Assembly: GCA_963776195.1 (NCBI GenBank)
Contig: CAVZMO010000022.1
Span: 62,001 to 126,000, forward strand
Source: CAVZMO01 sp963776195
GTDB lineage: Bacteria > Nitrospirota > Thermodesulfovibrionia > Thermodesulfovibrionales > SM23-35
DNA length: 64,000 bases
Reading direction: 5' to 3'
Numbering within the stretch: position 1 is the stretch's first letter; the number at the start of each line of letters is the position of its first letter. Below, piece after piece: positions 51,793 through 61,210 of the stretch. The notes beneath the pieces are model-generated. The model saw only the letters and a list, made by a program, of their open reading frames with translations. It made no database searches and had not been told where the DNA came from. The position numbers were made by a program, and so were the translations under genes.

Positions 51793-53022
51793 TCATTGAA
51801 TCACGATGTTTTCAATAATTGCCGTGCCATCGCTTATCGTTACTTTACCTTCAATCGTTGTGGCCGAGGGATTATCGGAGTAGGTGGAATTAAAGCCACC
51901 TTCAAGATTAACTGTTATGTTGTCATGAATGTTCAAATCTCCGTTCAGGTGTAAAGCCATGCTTTGAATGGTGTCACCACCCAGGGCTGCAAGAGAGTCA
52001 TAGGCTTCCTGAATACCGTCGTAATACATATGCATTGCACGCCAAACCCTTACAGGAGGAAGCGGTATTGAATCACCGTCGAGCACGATCATGCCATATC
52101 CGCCGACTGCTGCAAAGGCGCTGTGGGCGGAGTCATAGGCTACTGCCTCAAGATCATAGGAAGTCCTTGAGTTTTGCGCAGTCCAGTTAACGAGGTCAGT
52201 TTCCGGAGAAGTAAGTATTGTGCCGGATTCTCCTACAGTGACAAAGTAACCTGTACCATTGACCGTGCCATAGGCTACTCCGCAAAGGTTTTGATGGGAA
52301 GAAGAGGGTTGTCTCGTAATCGACCAGGTCGTTCCCCCGTTTGTTGAAACGAGAATTATACCCTGCTCGCCTACAGCAACAAATTTGCCGTTTCCGTAAG
52401 CAACTCCCATAAGATGATGACTTGTTCCTGAAGGTTCTGAATACCAGTTAACTCCATTCGGTGAGGTGAGGATTTTGCCGGAGGACCCTACATCAACAAA
52501 AGTGCCGATGCCATCATAAGATATTCCATAAAGCCAATTTTGGATGGCTAAGGACCTGTCAGTCCATATCCAGTTTGGATCACCGGACGAGATAAGAATT
52601 GTTCCTGCCTGCCCCACAACAACATAGATACCATTTCCGTAGGCTGCGCCGTAAAGATAGTCGCCGGTTCCTGAATTTCTTCTCGTCCAGTCTGTTCCAT
52701 TTGATGAGGTGAGGATTGTGCCGACAGTGCCCACTGCTACGAAGGTGCCGTTGCCATAGCCGACCCCGTAAAGGTGATGGGTATCTCCCTGGGTCTGTGA
52801 TGTCCAGACTACTCCGTCAGGTGAAGTGAGAACTGTGCCATATGCTCCGACGGTGACAAAGTTGCCGCTGCCGTAAGATATTCCATTAAACCAGTTGTCA
52901 GACGGAGAGGTGACTGCCACCCAGTTGGCCACGGAATCATCTGCCGCGCAAGGACTCGCATGCAATATTGAGAAGGAAAAAAATGCAAAGAAGAAAAAAA
53001 GAAGATGTTTGGAAAAGTTCAT
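51793..53022 (-). CDS. Secreted YCF48/BNR-like beta-propeller with shared C-terminal domain
   Basis: ATG at 53022 (MNFSKHLLFFFFAFFSF, signal peptide) has GGGGGTGG upstream; the start at 53085 has none. Seven repeats of about 45 residues follow the pattern GxxYGNGxFVAVGxxGTILTSxDGxxW (NFVTVGAYGTVLTSPDGVVW, TFVAVGTVGTILTSSNGTDW), consistent with a seven-bladed propeller. The last ~85 residues (YYDGIQEAYDSLAALGGDTIQ, NITVNLEGGFNSTYSDNPS, TTIEGKVTISDGTAIIENIVI) are the shared C-terminal domain. Extracellular or outer-surface, probably type II-secreted. Ligand unknown. Paralogue at 56266. Confidence 0.78.
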   Translation of the reverse strand: MNFSKHLLFFFFAFFSFSILHASPCAADDSVANWVAVTSPSDNWFNGISYGSGNFVTVGAYGTVLTSPDGVVWTSQTQGDTHHLYGVGYGNGTFVAVGTVGTILTSSNGTDWTRRNSGTGDYLYGAAYGNGIYVVVGQAGTILISSGDPNWIWTDRSLAIQNWLYGISYDGIGTFVDVGSSGKILTSPNGVNWYSEPSGTSHHLMGVAYGNGKFVAVGEQGIILVSTNGGTTWSITRQPSSSHQNLCGVAYGTVNGTGYFVTVGESGTILTSPETDLVNWTAQNSRTSYDLEAVAYDSAHSAFAAVGGYGMIVLDGDSIPLPPVRVWRAMHMYYDGIQEAYDSLAALGGDTIQSMALHLNGDLNIHDNITVNLEGGFNSTYSDNPSATTIEGKVTISDGTAIIENIVIQ

Positions 53023-53342
53023 CCGGATTTCCACCCCCGGAAATACAATTACTTCTCTTGTAGAAATCACCTTATTCTTGTCCATTCATTAGCATATATG
53101 GGAATAAAATGTCAAGTACGAAAATCATAAACCCTCCTTGACATGCAAGTCGGCATAAGATCTCATCCGCAGCCCGGTACCTTGCTTTTCAAGGAGTTCC
53201 TCAATGTGTTCAAAGCCGGCGTGCTATATGCCGGAAAGGATTTTGCAATCAATATCCTTCTATTATTTATCTGGAATTCAAGTCCTCAGTCAGAGGGCTG
53301 AATAAAGAGCGTAAATTCTTGAAGCAGAGGGGACTGTATCTT

Positions 53343-53636
53343 TCAGGGTAATTTAACAAATCCCATTGTCCGAAAATGTTTGTCGAAAGAAAAAACCTTC
53401 CTGATCTTTTCTTGCGTCATTATCGAAAAGCTAACGGCATCTGCATAACTAAAACCCTGATCTGCATACTTCTTTAATATTTTCTCTGCCTCCGTTTCTA
53501 TGTAGGAAGACGAATAGATCCTTATAATCCTTGGACTGCCATTTATATGATTAAGAAAATCAACAGCAGCTTTGTGACCGAGATTCTTCAATATTAGGAC
53601 GTAGGATTCGGCAACAACAAAATTACTTGTAATCAC
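53343..53636 (-). pseudogene. PIN-domain toxin, 5'-truncated
   Basis: MITSNFVVAESYVLILKNLGHKAAVDFLNHI, then YADQGFSYADAVSFSIMTQEKIRKVFSFDKHFRTMGF. These are the middle and end of a VapC-type PIN ribonuclease with its later acidic residues (E, D, D). The N-terminal strand with the first catalytic Asp is missing and no start or antitoxin precedes it. The 250-base stretch 53086-53342 shows no gene. Confidence 0.7.
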
Positions 53637-53711
53637 CCCCTTAATCTTCGCACTCTTTCCTGTACTACAGCAACTTCAGCCTCAGGCGCAGGGAGGATGT
53701 CCTCTCGGACT

Positions 53712-54317
53712 CTACAGACCGAAGAAGTCCTTTTCTTTCAGGTGTGCGAGCACCTTCTCAATGGATTCTTCTATATCCAGATGGCGGGTATCCAGTACGA
53801 GGTCAGGACTTTCCGGCTCCTCAAAGGGCGAGGAGACCCCGGTATAGTCTCTGATAGTCCCCTCGATGGCCTTCTTATAGAGGCCTTTCGGGTCTCTCCT
53901 GATGCATTCCTCAACATTGCATTTGACATAAATTTCAACAAACTTCATGTCTCTGAGCTGTTCTCTGATATAGGCTCTCTGTTCTCTCAGAGGAGTGATG
54001 AAAGAGGCGAGGACGGTAATGCCTGCATCCACAAAGAGTTTGGATACTTCGACTATCCTTCTTATGTTCTCAGCCCTGTCCTCAGCGCTGAACCCTAAAT
54101 TTACATTCAGACCATGCCTGATATTGTCCCCATCGAACACGTAGGCCCTGATACTCATGTGATGGAGCTCCTTCTCAACATGGTGCGCTATGGTCGACTT
54201 GCCTGAGGCCGACAGGCCAGTGAACCAGATGACGCCGCTATCATGCCGATTGAGTTTGTTCCTGTCTTTTCTTGATATGTAGCCCTTATGCCATACGGTA
54301 TTATTTTGTCTATTCAT
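53712..54317 (-). CDS. cysC: Adenylyl-sulfate kinase
   Basis: 201 residues, complete. Walker A loop IWFTGLSASGKSTIAHHVE, FDGDNIRHGLNVNLGFSAEDRAENIRRIVEV (APS site), VLASFITPLREQRAYIRE, and FVEIYVKCNVEECIRRDPKGLYKKA. It phosphorylates adenosine 5'-phosphosulfate to PAPS. No sulfurylase or assimilation genes are nearby, so the likely use is to feed sulfotransferases such as the one at 41114-43192. ATG at 54317. Confidence 0.93.
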   Translation of the reverse strand: MNRQNNTVWHKGYISRKDRNKLNRHDSGVIWFTGLSASGKSTIAHHVEKELHHMSIRAYVFDGDNIRHGLNVNLGFSAEDRAENIRRIVEVSKLFVDAGITVLASFITPLREQRAYIREQLRDMKFVEIYVKCNVEECIRRDPKGLYKKAIEGTIRDYTGVSSPFEEPESPDLVLDTRHLDIEESIEKVLAHLKEKDFFGL

Positions 54318-54504
54318 GAGGTTTCAATTCAAAACGTCAACGTTATTACAATTATTATAAAGCATGTGGTGCAATTATTGGTGTGATTTTGATCTGTTAC
54401 GATACTTGACGTGAGAAAATCGGACGGTGGAAGCGAGGTTTAGGCAATATTAATTAGTACTTACCAATACTCATCACTTTTCTCCTCTAACGATCCTGAG
54501 TCCA

Positions 54505-55217
54505 TTATTTTTGTCTCTGAAAAAATCGCATGACCCTATCATCAGCCTGCGTCATCGGAGCCCTGTTCTTTGGGGGAGGCTCTTTTTTGACGAGCGATTC
54601 TGCCGGCGGAGGGCTTTGTTGTGGTTTTGTCGCAGCTGCAGAGTAACCTGGCTTGGCTGCCCCGGGGGAGTCCGGCTTGGTGTCGTCAGCACTCCTCTTG
54701 CCTTCCGCTTCTGGGGGTCTAAAACACTTACCGTCATTGTCTCGTCTCCCCTCACCATTACGATACTGTCCACACTTATTTCCTTTATAGTAAACCCGCT
54801 GAGCGAATCCCCTTTTTTTAAAGCCGTCTGTCTTCTCCCCCTTCCAGGCGTGTTGCGTAGCGATTTCAGGTCCTCAACATATGCAACAGAAGTGTTGTCG
54901 GTTATTAGCGTACCATAAAGGAGAACGTCGGGTTTCGGCAAGGGTGGTGGCTCATCTTTATTTTCAGGAGGTATCTTTCTTTCCGGGTGAAAAAGGTTTT
55001 CTTCTGCTATGACATTATAGTCCGAAGGTGAAGGAGTATTACTCTGGACAGGGGTGCCTTTCTCTTCCTTAACCGCTTTTTTTTGAGAAGGCAGTACATA
55101 TTTTGTATGCATGTTCAATAAAGGCAGGACGGAATATTGGGACATTAAAATGATTATTGAGGCCAATAGTGTGTTAAGGAGCGTGATATTCTTAAATATA
55201 TATCTGCCGTTAGCCAT
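54505..55217 (-). CDS. GspC-like type II secretion protein, one frameshift
   Basis: A membrane anchor near the N-terminus (ITLLNTLLASIIILMSQ), a Pro/Lys linker, then a GspC homology-region pattern: YNVIAEENLFHPERK, PDVLLYGTLITDNTSVAYVED, TALKKGDSLSGFTIKEISVDSIVMVRGDETMTV. In the given sequence the frame stops at 54552, but an indel in a C-run at about 54712 accounts for this. Corrected, it continues EAEGKRSADDTKPDSPG...RVMRFFQRQK to 54505. It would link inner and outer membrane parts of a type II system, which could export the signal-peptide proteins around it. No other gsp gene is in view. Confidence 0.7.
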
Positions 55218-55324
55218 AAATTTTGAGAATGCTCTTACGAAAATACTAACGTCGCCTTACTATCGACCGCCTTGTTAATTATATCATTAAACCCATAGAC
55301 AATGCTGCACGAACGCTCAAATTC

Positions 55325-55607
55325 TTCATCTTTTGGGCGTAATATGTTACACATTTAAGAAATATGATTCTGCCATAAAACATCTGGAAGAATCTCTATA
55401 TTTTAATCCGTCTGATGCTGAAGCACTTTACAATTGTGGAAACGTCTTTAAAGGCAGTGAGCAATTTGAGGAAGCCGTGCGATGTTATCAAGAAGCCCTC
55501 AGGCTTGACCCTGATAACGCGATTGCACATTTTAATTTAGGAAACACTTTTTTAGATAAAGGGCTTCTTGATGAAGCGATAGAGCAGTACAAGAAAACCG
55601 TGGCTAT
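55325..55607 (+). pseudogene. TPR fragment joined to an unrelated gene
   Basis: Open frame with LGVICYTFKKYDSAIKHLEES, LYNCGNVFKGSEQFEEAVRC, AHFNLGNTFLDKGLLDEAIEQYKKTVAID: three TPRs without start or end. At about 55607 it switches abruptly into the antisense of a prokumamolisin-like gene. It resembles the TPR arrays of the 8-13 kb cluster. Confidence 0.75.
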
Positions 55608-56054
55608 TGACACCTCATCGATGGTGAAACCCTGCGAGGTCAGCCAGTCAATGATCACTTCAATATCCTTGGAATCCGGCCCGAACTGTTCTCCGAATTC
55701 CTCGGGGGTGAGCCAGCGGTGATAGTTGGGAGACGATGGATCCTGCTGTTCGGCGAGGAGCCGCTCCAGTTCGGCCTGCTTGGAGGGATTCACCCGCAGG
55801 GACAGAATCATCCGTCCCATCGGCTGGGCAGGGTCTACGGCCCCTGCGTCGAACTCCGGCCGCGCAAGAGGGTGAACGTTCCCCTTTAGCACAACCCTGT
55901 CGTTGTCGTCCACAATACGTGTCGGTGCCGCAGCAAAAACAGGCTGGACTAAAAGGTTGGAATACAAACTACAAACAAGGAAAAAGATACAGAATACGAA
56001 GACTGCTTTGATGAAAAACCAACCGGGAAAAATCTTTGAGTACGTCTGTTTCAT
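55608..56054 (-). pseudogene. Truncated prokumamolisin-type (S53) protease, prodomain only
   Basis: ATG at 56054 after GGGAGGTGAC. Signal peptide (FFIKAVFVFCIFFLVCSL...VFAAAP), then the pro-kumamolisin activation domain: RMILSLRVNPSKQAELERLLAEQQDPSSPNYHRWLTPEEFGEQFGP, VIIDWLTSQGFTIDEVS. The sequence is then replaced by inverted TPR DNA at 55607, so the S53 catalytic domain (Glu/Asp/Ser) is absent. The open frame runs on to 55488 through the antisense TPR. Confidence 0.8.
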
Positions 56055-56265
56055 GTCACCTCCCAAACAATTTTGCGGCGTTCCAAAGTGTGCCTTTCTT
56101 TTCCCCCTGCCCTCATTTCTTAAGGCGGACTCCGAAGAACACAAAATGAAAAGCCGGACCCCGTCCAGCCCCTGCCAAATGTCCAAATTTTCAAAACGGA
56201 ACTTGATTGTTTTTTGACTCTCTGCCCCCAACTCGCTGTCATTCGCTCTCCGCTTTTTGCTTTCA

Positions 56266-57471
56266 TCACTGTATAATTATTTTGTCCACAGTTACTGTTC
56301 CGTCGGTAATTGTTAATGTGCCGTTAATTGTCGTGCCTACGGGATTAATAGTATATGTGGAATCATAACCGCCTTTTAGAGCTACTGATATAGGGTTATT
56401 AAAGTTGATGTTTTCATTAAAGGCCAAGGCTTGAGTCTGAATAGTATCGCCTTCGAAGGAGTTCATATAGGCATCCTGAATAGCGGAATAATATGTGGGG
56501 CCGCTTACACGTCTTACGGGAAGGGTGGGGATGGAATCGCCATCCAGCAGGATCGTGCCAAAGCCACCCACAGCGGCAAAGGCATTGGCATTGGAGTTGT
56601 AGGCCACTGAATAGAGATCATAAACGGTGCCGGAACCTTTCTGCGTCCAGTTAAATCCATCAGGTGAAGTGATAATAGTCCCATAATCGCCGACAGCGAC
56701 GAAGTATCCATTATTATATGCTATGCCTCTAAGCCACTCATTGGTGACTCTGTTTGCCTCGTTTAGTTCAGTCCAGGTCGCGCCATCGGCTGAAGTGACG
56801 ATCGTGCCGGACTCCCCAACAGCCACGAAAGTGCCGCTGCCGTAAGCTACTCCCAGTAGGTGAGAGGTAATGGGCGGCGCAATACTTCCCGGATACCAAA
56901 TCACTCCATTTGTTGAGCCGAGGGTTGTGCCGTATGCTCCGGCATCGACAAATAAACTGTAGGTATAGGTTGTTCCGTAAAGCCAGTTAACAGTTCCCGA
57001 GTTTTGCAAGGTCCAGCTTACTCCATTATTCGTTGAGGTAAAGATCTGACCGTGGCCGCCCACAACGACAAATTTGCCGTTGCCATAGGCCACTCCAAAA
57101 AGATCTTGAGAAACAGGGTGAGCTTGTCCAGTAGTTCTTACAATCCAATTAACTCCGTTATCAGAGGATGTAAGGATTATGCCTAAGGTTCCCACAGCAA
57201 CAAAGGTATTATTGCCGTAACCTGCTCCGTAAAGATGATGAGTATCCCCCGATGTTCTTTCAGACCAGACCACCCCGTCAGACGAAGTGAGGATCTTGCC
57301 GAAGGCGCCGACAGTGACGAAGGTTCCATTGCCATAGGTTAATCCATAAAACCAGTTGTCTGTGCCTGAAGTGATGGTGACCCAATTATCAAGAGGATTT
57401 GCTGTTGCCGAACAAGGAAAAAGCATCAAAAAAAAGATAAACAGCGAAAGGATATATTTCTGGTTCTTCAT
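56266..57471 (-). CDS. Secreted YCF48/BNR-like beta-propeller with shared C-terminal domain
   Basis: ATG at 57471 preceded by GGGGGAGGGAACA. Signal peptide (YILSLFIFFLMLFPCSATA), then about seven repeats (TFVTVGAFGKILTSSDGVVW, TFVAVGTLGIILTSSDNGVNW, KFVVVGGHGQIFTSTNNGVSW, TFVAVGESGTIVTSADGATW, YFVAVGDYGTIITSPDGFNW). The end has YYSAIQDAYMNSFEGDTIQ, SVALKGGYDSTYTINPVG and TTINGTLTITDGTVTVDKI. Close paralogue of 51793-53022, with a conserved gene plan. The stop lies at 56266; E-type short repeats follow at 56215-56265. Confidence 0.8.
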   Translation of the reverse strand: MKNQKYILSLFIFFLMLFPCSATANPLDNWVTITSGTDNWFYGLTYGNGTFVTVGAFGKILTSSDGVVWSERTSGDTHHLYGAGYGNNTFVAVGTLGIILTSSDNGVNWIVRTTGQAHPVSQDLFGVAYGNGKFVVVGGHGQIFTSTNNGVSWTLQNSGTVNWLYGTTYTYSLFVDAGAYGTTLGSTNGVIWYPGSIAPPITSHLLGVAYGSGTFVAVGESGTIVTSADGATWTELNEANRVTNEWLRGIAYNNGYFVAVGDYGTIITSPDGFNWTQKGSGTVYDLYSVAYNSNANAFAAVGGFGTILLDGDSIPTLPVRRVSGPTYYSAIQDAYMNSFEGDTIQTQALAFNENINFNNPISVALKGGYDSTYTINPVGTTINGTLTITDGTVTVDKIIIQ

Positions 57472-57735
57472 TGTTCCCTCCCCCTCTGAAACTAATGAAG
57501 GCAAGCTTACTTACCAATGCAGATCATTAGTCACAATTGCAGTTTCATAATTACTTTTTCGTAACCCCCAAAAGTTAAATTTATATAACCTGTTAACCCT
57601 ATGTACATTTAAAAATAAAAAAACATTTTTGTCAACATATAGGGGTCTGCGTCAAAAATGTGAGAGGAGTTGCGAGAAGTATTTTTTTGCGCTATAATCT
57701 GTTAGTATATGAGCTAACAGATAAGGAGGGGCGTT

Positions 57736-58164
57736 ATGACAGAGGGCGTAGAGAAACTTCTGGAACAAAGAAAGTCGTTATTCAAGGAGTTGGCGAAGGC
57801 AGGCAACTTCAGGCGCGGCACGATCTCAATAAACTACCGGAAATGCGGAAAGAAAAATTGTGTGTGCACAAAGAAAGGACACCCCGGTCATGGGCCACAA
57901 TTTCTCTGGAGTACGACGATCAAGGGTAAAAGCTATACCAAACAACTCAAGGTCGGCCCGGAACTGCAGAAATATATAGAGGAAAACGATAACTACCGAA
58001 CCTTTCAGCGTCTTTGTAATGAGATTATTACAGCAAGTGAAAAGCTGAGTGATCTTACTTCCTTACCGGAAGTTGGCGTTGGAGATGACACTGAACTGGA
58101 AGAAGTTAAAAAAAACTTACAAAGGCGCTTTGCGGGGAGATACAAAAAGAAGTGGACCGAATAG
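57736..58164 (+). CDS. DUF6788-like IS passenger protein
   Basis: 142 residues, ATG with AAGGAGGGGCG upstream. FRRGTISINYRKCGKKNCVCTKKGHPGHGPQFLWSTTIKGKSYTKQL holds a Cys pair (CGKKNCVC) in a small beta region, then a helical tail. Such proteins are regularly encoded before ISKra4-type transposases and may bind DNA or regulate transposition. It overlaps the next frame by 13 bases, suggesting coupled translation. Confidence 0.75.
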   Translation: MTEGVEKLLEQRKSLFKELAKAGNFRRGTISINYRKCGKKNCVCTKKGHPGHGPQFLWSTTIKGKSYTKQLKVGPELQKYIEENDNYRTFQRLCNEIITASEKLSDLTSLPEVGVGDDTELEEVKKNLQRRFAGRYKKKWTE

Positions 58165-58790
58165 TCACAATGGTAGGGAAAGAGGGGCGAATCGATATGG
58201 AATCCCTTGAGATGTGCATTCGCTCATCTATGCACAGCATTGGTGGACTTATGCTCGAAACTCTCCTCAATTCAGGCAACAGCGGTTATAAAGGCAAAAG
58301 CATTCCGTGCGATAGTGGGCACACCTATGAGTTTTTGGAATATCGGGGGAAAAAAGTTATGACGGTATTGGGCAAAGTGGATGTAACCCGTGCTTATTAT
58401 TATGACCGTCGCTGTGGCAGCGGCATGTGTCCGAAAGACAAGGATCTGGATATAGAATGTACGTCCTTCAGTCCCGGAGTCAGAAGAATAATGGCCAGAG
58501 TCGGCACATATCGGGCCTTTAGTCTTGGACATGAGGATATAAAGGAAATGGCAGGCCTCGATATTACCGCCAAAGAAATAGAAAGAGCATGTAATAAGCT
58601 TGGCCATCAGGCAGAAGAGTTTTTTGACAGGCAGGCCTCAGCCGCAATGTCAGAGAAGATTATGCCGATACAATCCGTTCCGAAGATGTACATTTGCATG
58701 GATGGCACAGGGGTTCCGATGGTCAAGAAAGAGCTTGTTAACAGCAAGGGGAAAGCCGAAGATGGTCAGGCCAAGAGACCCGTGAGGTAA
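58152..58790 (+). CDS. ISKra4-family transposase, N-terminal part
   Basis: GKVDVTRAYYYDRRCGSGMCPKD, SFSPGVRRIMARVGTYRAFS, DIKEMAGLDITAKEIERACNKLG and KMYICMDGTGVPM (catalytic Asp) are the ISKra4 signature. It ends out of frame (GQAKRPVR); one base too many at about 58775 separates it from 58793-59452 (REVKLGCVFTQTG). Confidence 0.82.
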   Translation: MDRIVTMVGKEGRIDMESLEMCIRSSMHSIGGLMLETLLNSGNSGYKGKSIPCDSGHTYEFLEYRGKKVMTVLGKVDVTRAYYYDRRCGSGMCPKDKDLDIECTSFSPGVRRIMARVGTYRAFSLGHEDIKEMAGLDITAKEIERACNKLGHQAEEFFDRQASAAMSEKIMPIQSVPKMYICMDGTGVPMVKKELVNSKGKAEDGQAKRPVR

Positions 58791-58792
58791 AA

Positions 58793-59452
58793 TTGGGCTG
58801 TGTGTTCACCCAGACCGGACTTGATGAAAAGGGGCGTCCTGTCAGGGATGAAGGATCAACGAGTTATGTGGGGGCAATCGAGACATCAGAGGATTTTGGG
58901 AGACGAATATATGCGGAAGCAAAACGGCGGGGAGTAGACAGGGCGAAAGAGGTTGCAGTATTAGGCGATGGGGCTTCATGGATATGGAATATTGCAGATG
59001 AGGCTTTCCCCGGCGCGGTTCAGATTATTGATCTTTACCATGCAAGGGAACATTACTGGAAAGCGGGGAGAGCTGTACTTGATCATGATAAAAAGAAACT
59101 GCATAAATGGGCTGACAGACGGCGCAAAGAGCTGGATAATGGTCAAGTTGAGAAGGTTATCGAAGCAATTAAACAACTGTCGCCATCTTCAGAATGTTAC
59201 AGGGAGATATCTGAAAAGACCGTCAATTATTTTGAGAAGAACAAAGAACGAATGAGATATAACGTCTTCAGGAGGAAGGGATTCTTTGTCGGCTCAGGTG
59301 TATTAGAGGCTGGTTGCCGCTCGGTTATCGGTCAAAGACTAAAACAATCCGGTATGCACTGGTCTGTCGAGGGCGCCAATAATATTATTTCCCTACGATG
59401 TTGTTTCTTCAGCAATCGATGGGAGGATTTTTGGGAATACCGTGCGGCTTGA
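58793..59452 (+). CDS. ISKra4-family transposase, C-terminal part
   Basis: LGCVFTQTGLDEKGRPVRD, STSYVGAIETSEDFGRR, VAVLGDGASWIWNIADEAFPGAVQIIDLYHAREH (second catalytic Asp) and FVGSGVLEAGCRSVIGQRLKQSGMHWSVEGANNI (the Glu region). The start is internal; it is the continuation of 58152-58790 after a one-base frameshift. All catalytic residues survive, so the copy is dead only because of that frameshift, if the frameshift is real. Confidence 0.82.
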   Translation: MGCVFTQTGLDEKGRPVRDEGSTSYVGAIETSEDFGRRIYAEAKRRGVDRAKEVAVLGDGASWIWNIADEAFPGAVQIIDLYHAREHYWKAGRAVLDHDKKKLHKWADRRRKELDNGQVEKVIEAIKQLSPSSECYREISEKTVNYFEKNKERMRYNVFRRKGFFVGSGVLEAGCRSVIGQRLKQSGMHWSVEGANNIISLRCCFFSNRWEDFWEYRAA

Positions 59453-59609
59453 ATTAGTTGCTCATAAATTTGTCGCGCACCCGACATATAGCAAAATCGG
59501 TTTTTCTTCTAAATTTAGAGCATCTAATATATATTTCGAGGAATTCACAATTTTTGACCATTTTTGATAGTCAGCTAATTAGTGACTCTTTGTAACCTAA
59601 GCTCTTTCT

Positions 59610-60707
59610 CTATTCAACCTCTATGCCGTCCGCAATAAATGATCCGCCATCCAGAATTAATACTCCGTTTATAACCGTATTCTGAACATAAGCAGAAAAA
59701 TTGCAATCGTAACCGCCTCTGAGAGTAACAGATATATTGCGATTGATATTAACGTCTCCGGTGAGCACTGCAGCCTGGATCTCTATGACATCGCCGTTCA
59801 CGGCAGCATTATAGGCGGCCTGAATTGAAGAATAATATCGGGGGGTCGCACCTGCAATCATCACAGGTTGATTCGCGCAGGCTGAGGCGGTAATATAACT
59901 ATTTTTGGTCTTTGTATTTGAGCCGCCTGCATTTGATACTGTGAGGGAAACGGTATAACTACCAGTAGTTTTGTATGTGTGAACAGGATTTTGTACTATA
60001 CTGGTGGTGCCATCGCCGAAGGACCAGGACCATGAAGTAGGATTATTCGTTGAAATATCAGTAAACCTGACATAAAGTGGTGCCATGATGGCGGTAGGAT
60101 AGGCCGTAAAATCGGCGACAGGCAATAGTAAATTAAACGCGGCGGCTGTAATTATATTGGTATTCATTGTAATTACACACACACCTGCTCCACTGCAGCC
60201 GCCTCCGGTCCAGCCATTAAAGCTCGATCCCGAATACGCTGAAGCCGTTAAAGTAACTATCGTTCCCTGACTGTACGAAGCCGTACAGGTAGGCCCGCAG
60301 TTTATCCCCGCGGCTGTCACTGTCCCCGAGCCGTTTCCGGCCTTGTTTACGGTAAGATTGAAATAGGGAATAGATGGTATTATTTTGCTGACCTCATTGG
60401 AATATGCGCTTTCATTTCCTGTTGTATCGTAAGCAGTGGTCACGAAATAGTAAGTGTCGGAAGTTAGGTTATTAACTGTGTAAGTTGTAACATTACCTGC
60501 GTTGACGACCTGCGTATAGCTTCCTGATGAAGTTCCGTAGTAAACCTTAAAGCCGGCAAGGTCGGTCAATGGTGTGCCGTCAGTGTTTGTGGTAGGTGGG
60601 GCCCATGATAGTGTTGCGGAACCGGCAAAGAGCAGGGTGCCGTGAAAAATAATGAAGAGAATCGTAGTAACAATGTAAAAATAAAATGTTGTTCTTTTTT
60701 TCAGCAA
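59610..60707 (-). CDS. Secreted FN3 / bacterial repeat / PKD protein with shared C-terminal domain
   Basis: 365 residues. A signal peptide (FYFYIVTTILFIIFHGTLLFA), an FN3-like domain (ATLSWAPPTTNTDGTPLTDLAGFKVYYGTS...YYFVTTAYDTTGNES), an InlB/Flg_new-type repeat domain (LTVNKAGNGSGTVTAAG, SGSSFNGWTGGGCSGAGVCVITM), a PKD domain (ADFTAYPTAIMAPLYVRFTDIS, SWSFGDGTTSIVQNPVHTY), and the shared C-terminal domain (YYSSIQAAYNAAVNGDVIEIQ, ISVTLRGGYDCNFS, NTVINGVLILDGGSFIADGIE). Probably exported like its neighbours and binds sugar or protein. Unbroken frame. Confidence 0.85.
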   Translation of the reverse strand: MLKKRTTFYFYIVTTILFIIFHGTLLFAGSATLSWAPPTTNTDGTPLTDLAGFKVYYGTSSGSYTQVVNAGNVTTYTVNNLTSDTYYFVTTAYDTTGNESAYSNEVSKIIPSIPYFNLTVNKAGNGSGTVTAAGINCGPTCTASYSQGTIVTLTASAYSGSSFNGWTGGGCSGAGVCVITMNTNIITAAAFNLLLPVADFTAYPTAIMAPLYVRFTDISTNNPTSWSWSFGDGTTSIVQNPVHTYKTTGSYTVSLTVSNAGGSNTKTKNSYITASACANQPVMIAGATPRYYSSIQAAYNAAVNGDVIEIQAAVLTGDVNINRNISVTLRGGYDCNFSAYVQNTVINGVLILDGGSFIADGIEVE

Positions 60708-61210
60708 CTAGCTCTTTTTCTATATTGCATTATTTTTTTTTTTTATATTTTCTATACCTAAAAATATCAAATTATTGTGAAGATGTTTCGAATGAATTGT
60801 GAAGAGGTTGTGAACCCAGGTAAATACAGGGTAAAGCTTGAATCTTTTCCGCATTCGCTCTGTGCTCGTATATCTCATATGAAAAACCCTAAATGGAGAA
60901 GCAAAGAAGATGCCAAGAAAAGTAATTATTTTAACATATTGATATTAAAGGGTAATTACAGATGATGGACCACGAATTTTTGACTTTGGATCTATTTATG
61001 TAGGTATTTTCATGCAGTAGTGAATAATTCATACATCACAGAAGCGTAAGCTATTACCGGCAAGAGATATCAGTCTGGACAGAGCTAAATTATCACTTTT
61101 CCTTTAGTCTTGCTTCTAAACAGGATGGGCGTTCAGAAGCTTTTTATACCATTTAGTAGTTTTTCCTTTTCTTTAATCTCCTTGAACCCCTCATTCTGTA
61201 GATGGATCAA
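60708..61210. other. Gene-free gap
   Basis: AT-rich, about 500 bases, with an unremarkable 62-codon open frame at 60777-60965. I see no repeat unit, RNA gene or terminator here. Confidence 0.5.

Larger units (their letters stand above)
57645..59490 (+). mobile_element. ISKra4-family insertion sequence with passenger gene
   Basis: Imperfect terminal inverted repeats: ggggtctgcgtcaaaaatgtgag near 57647-57669, and the reverse complement of ctcataaatttgtcgcgcaccc near 59461-59482. Inside are a small DUF6788-like gene and a transposase in two frames. No clear target duplication seen. Confidence 0.7.
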
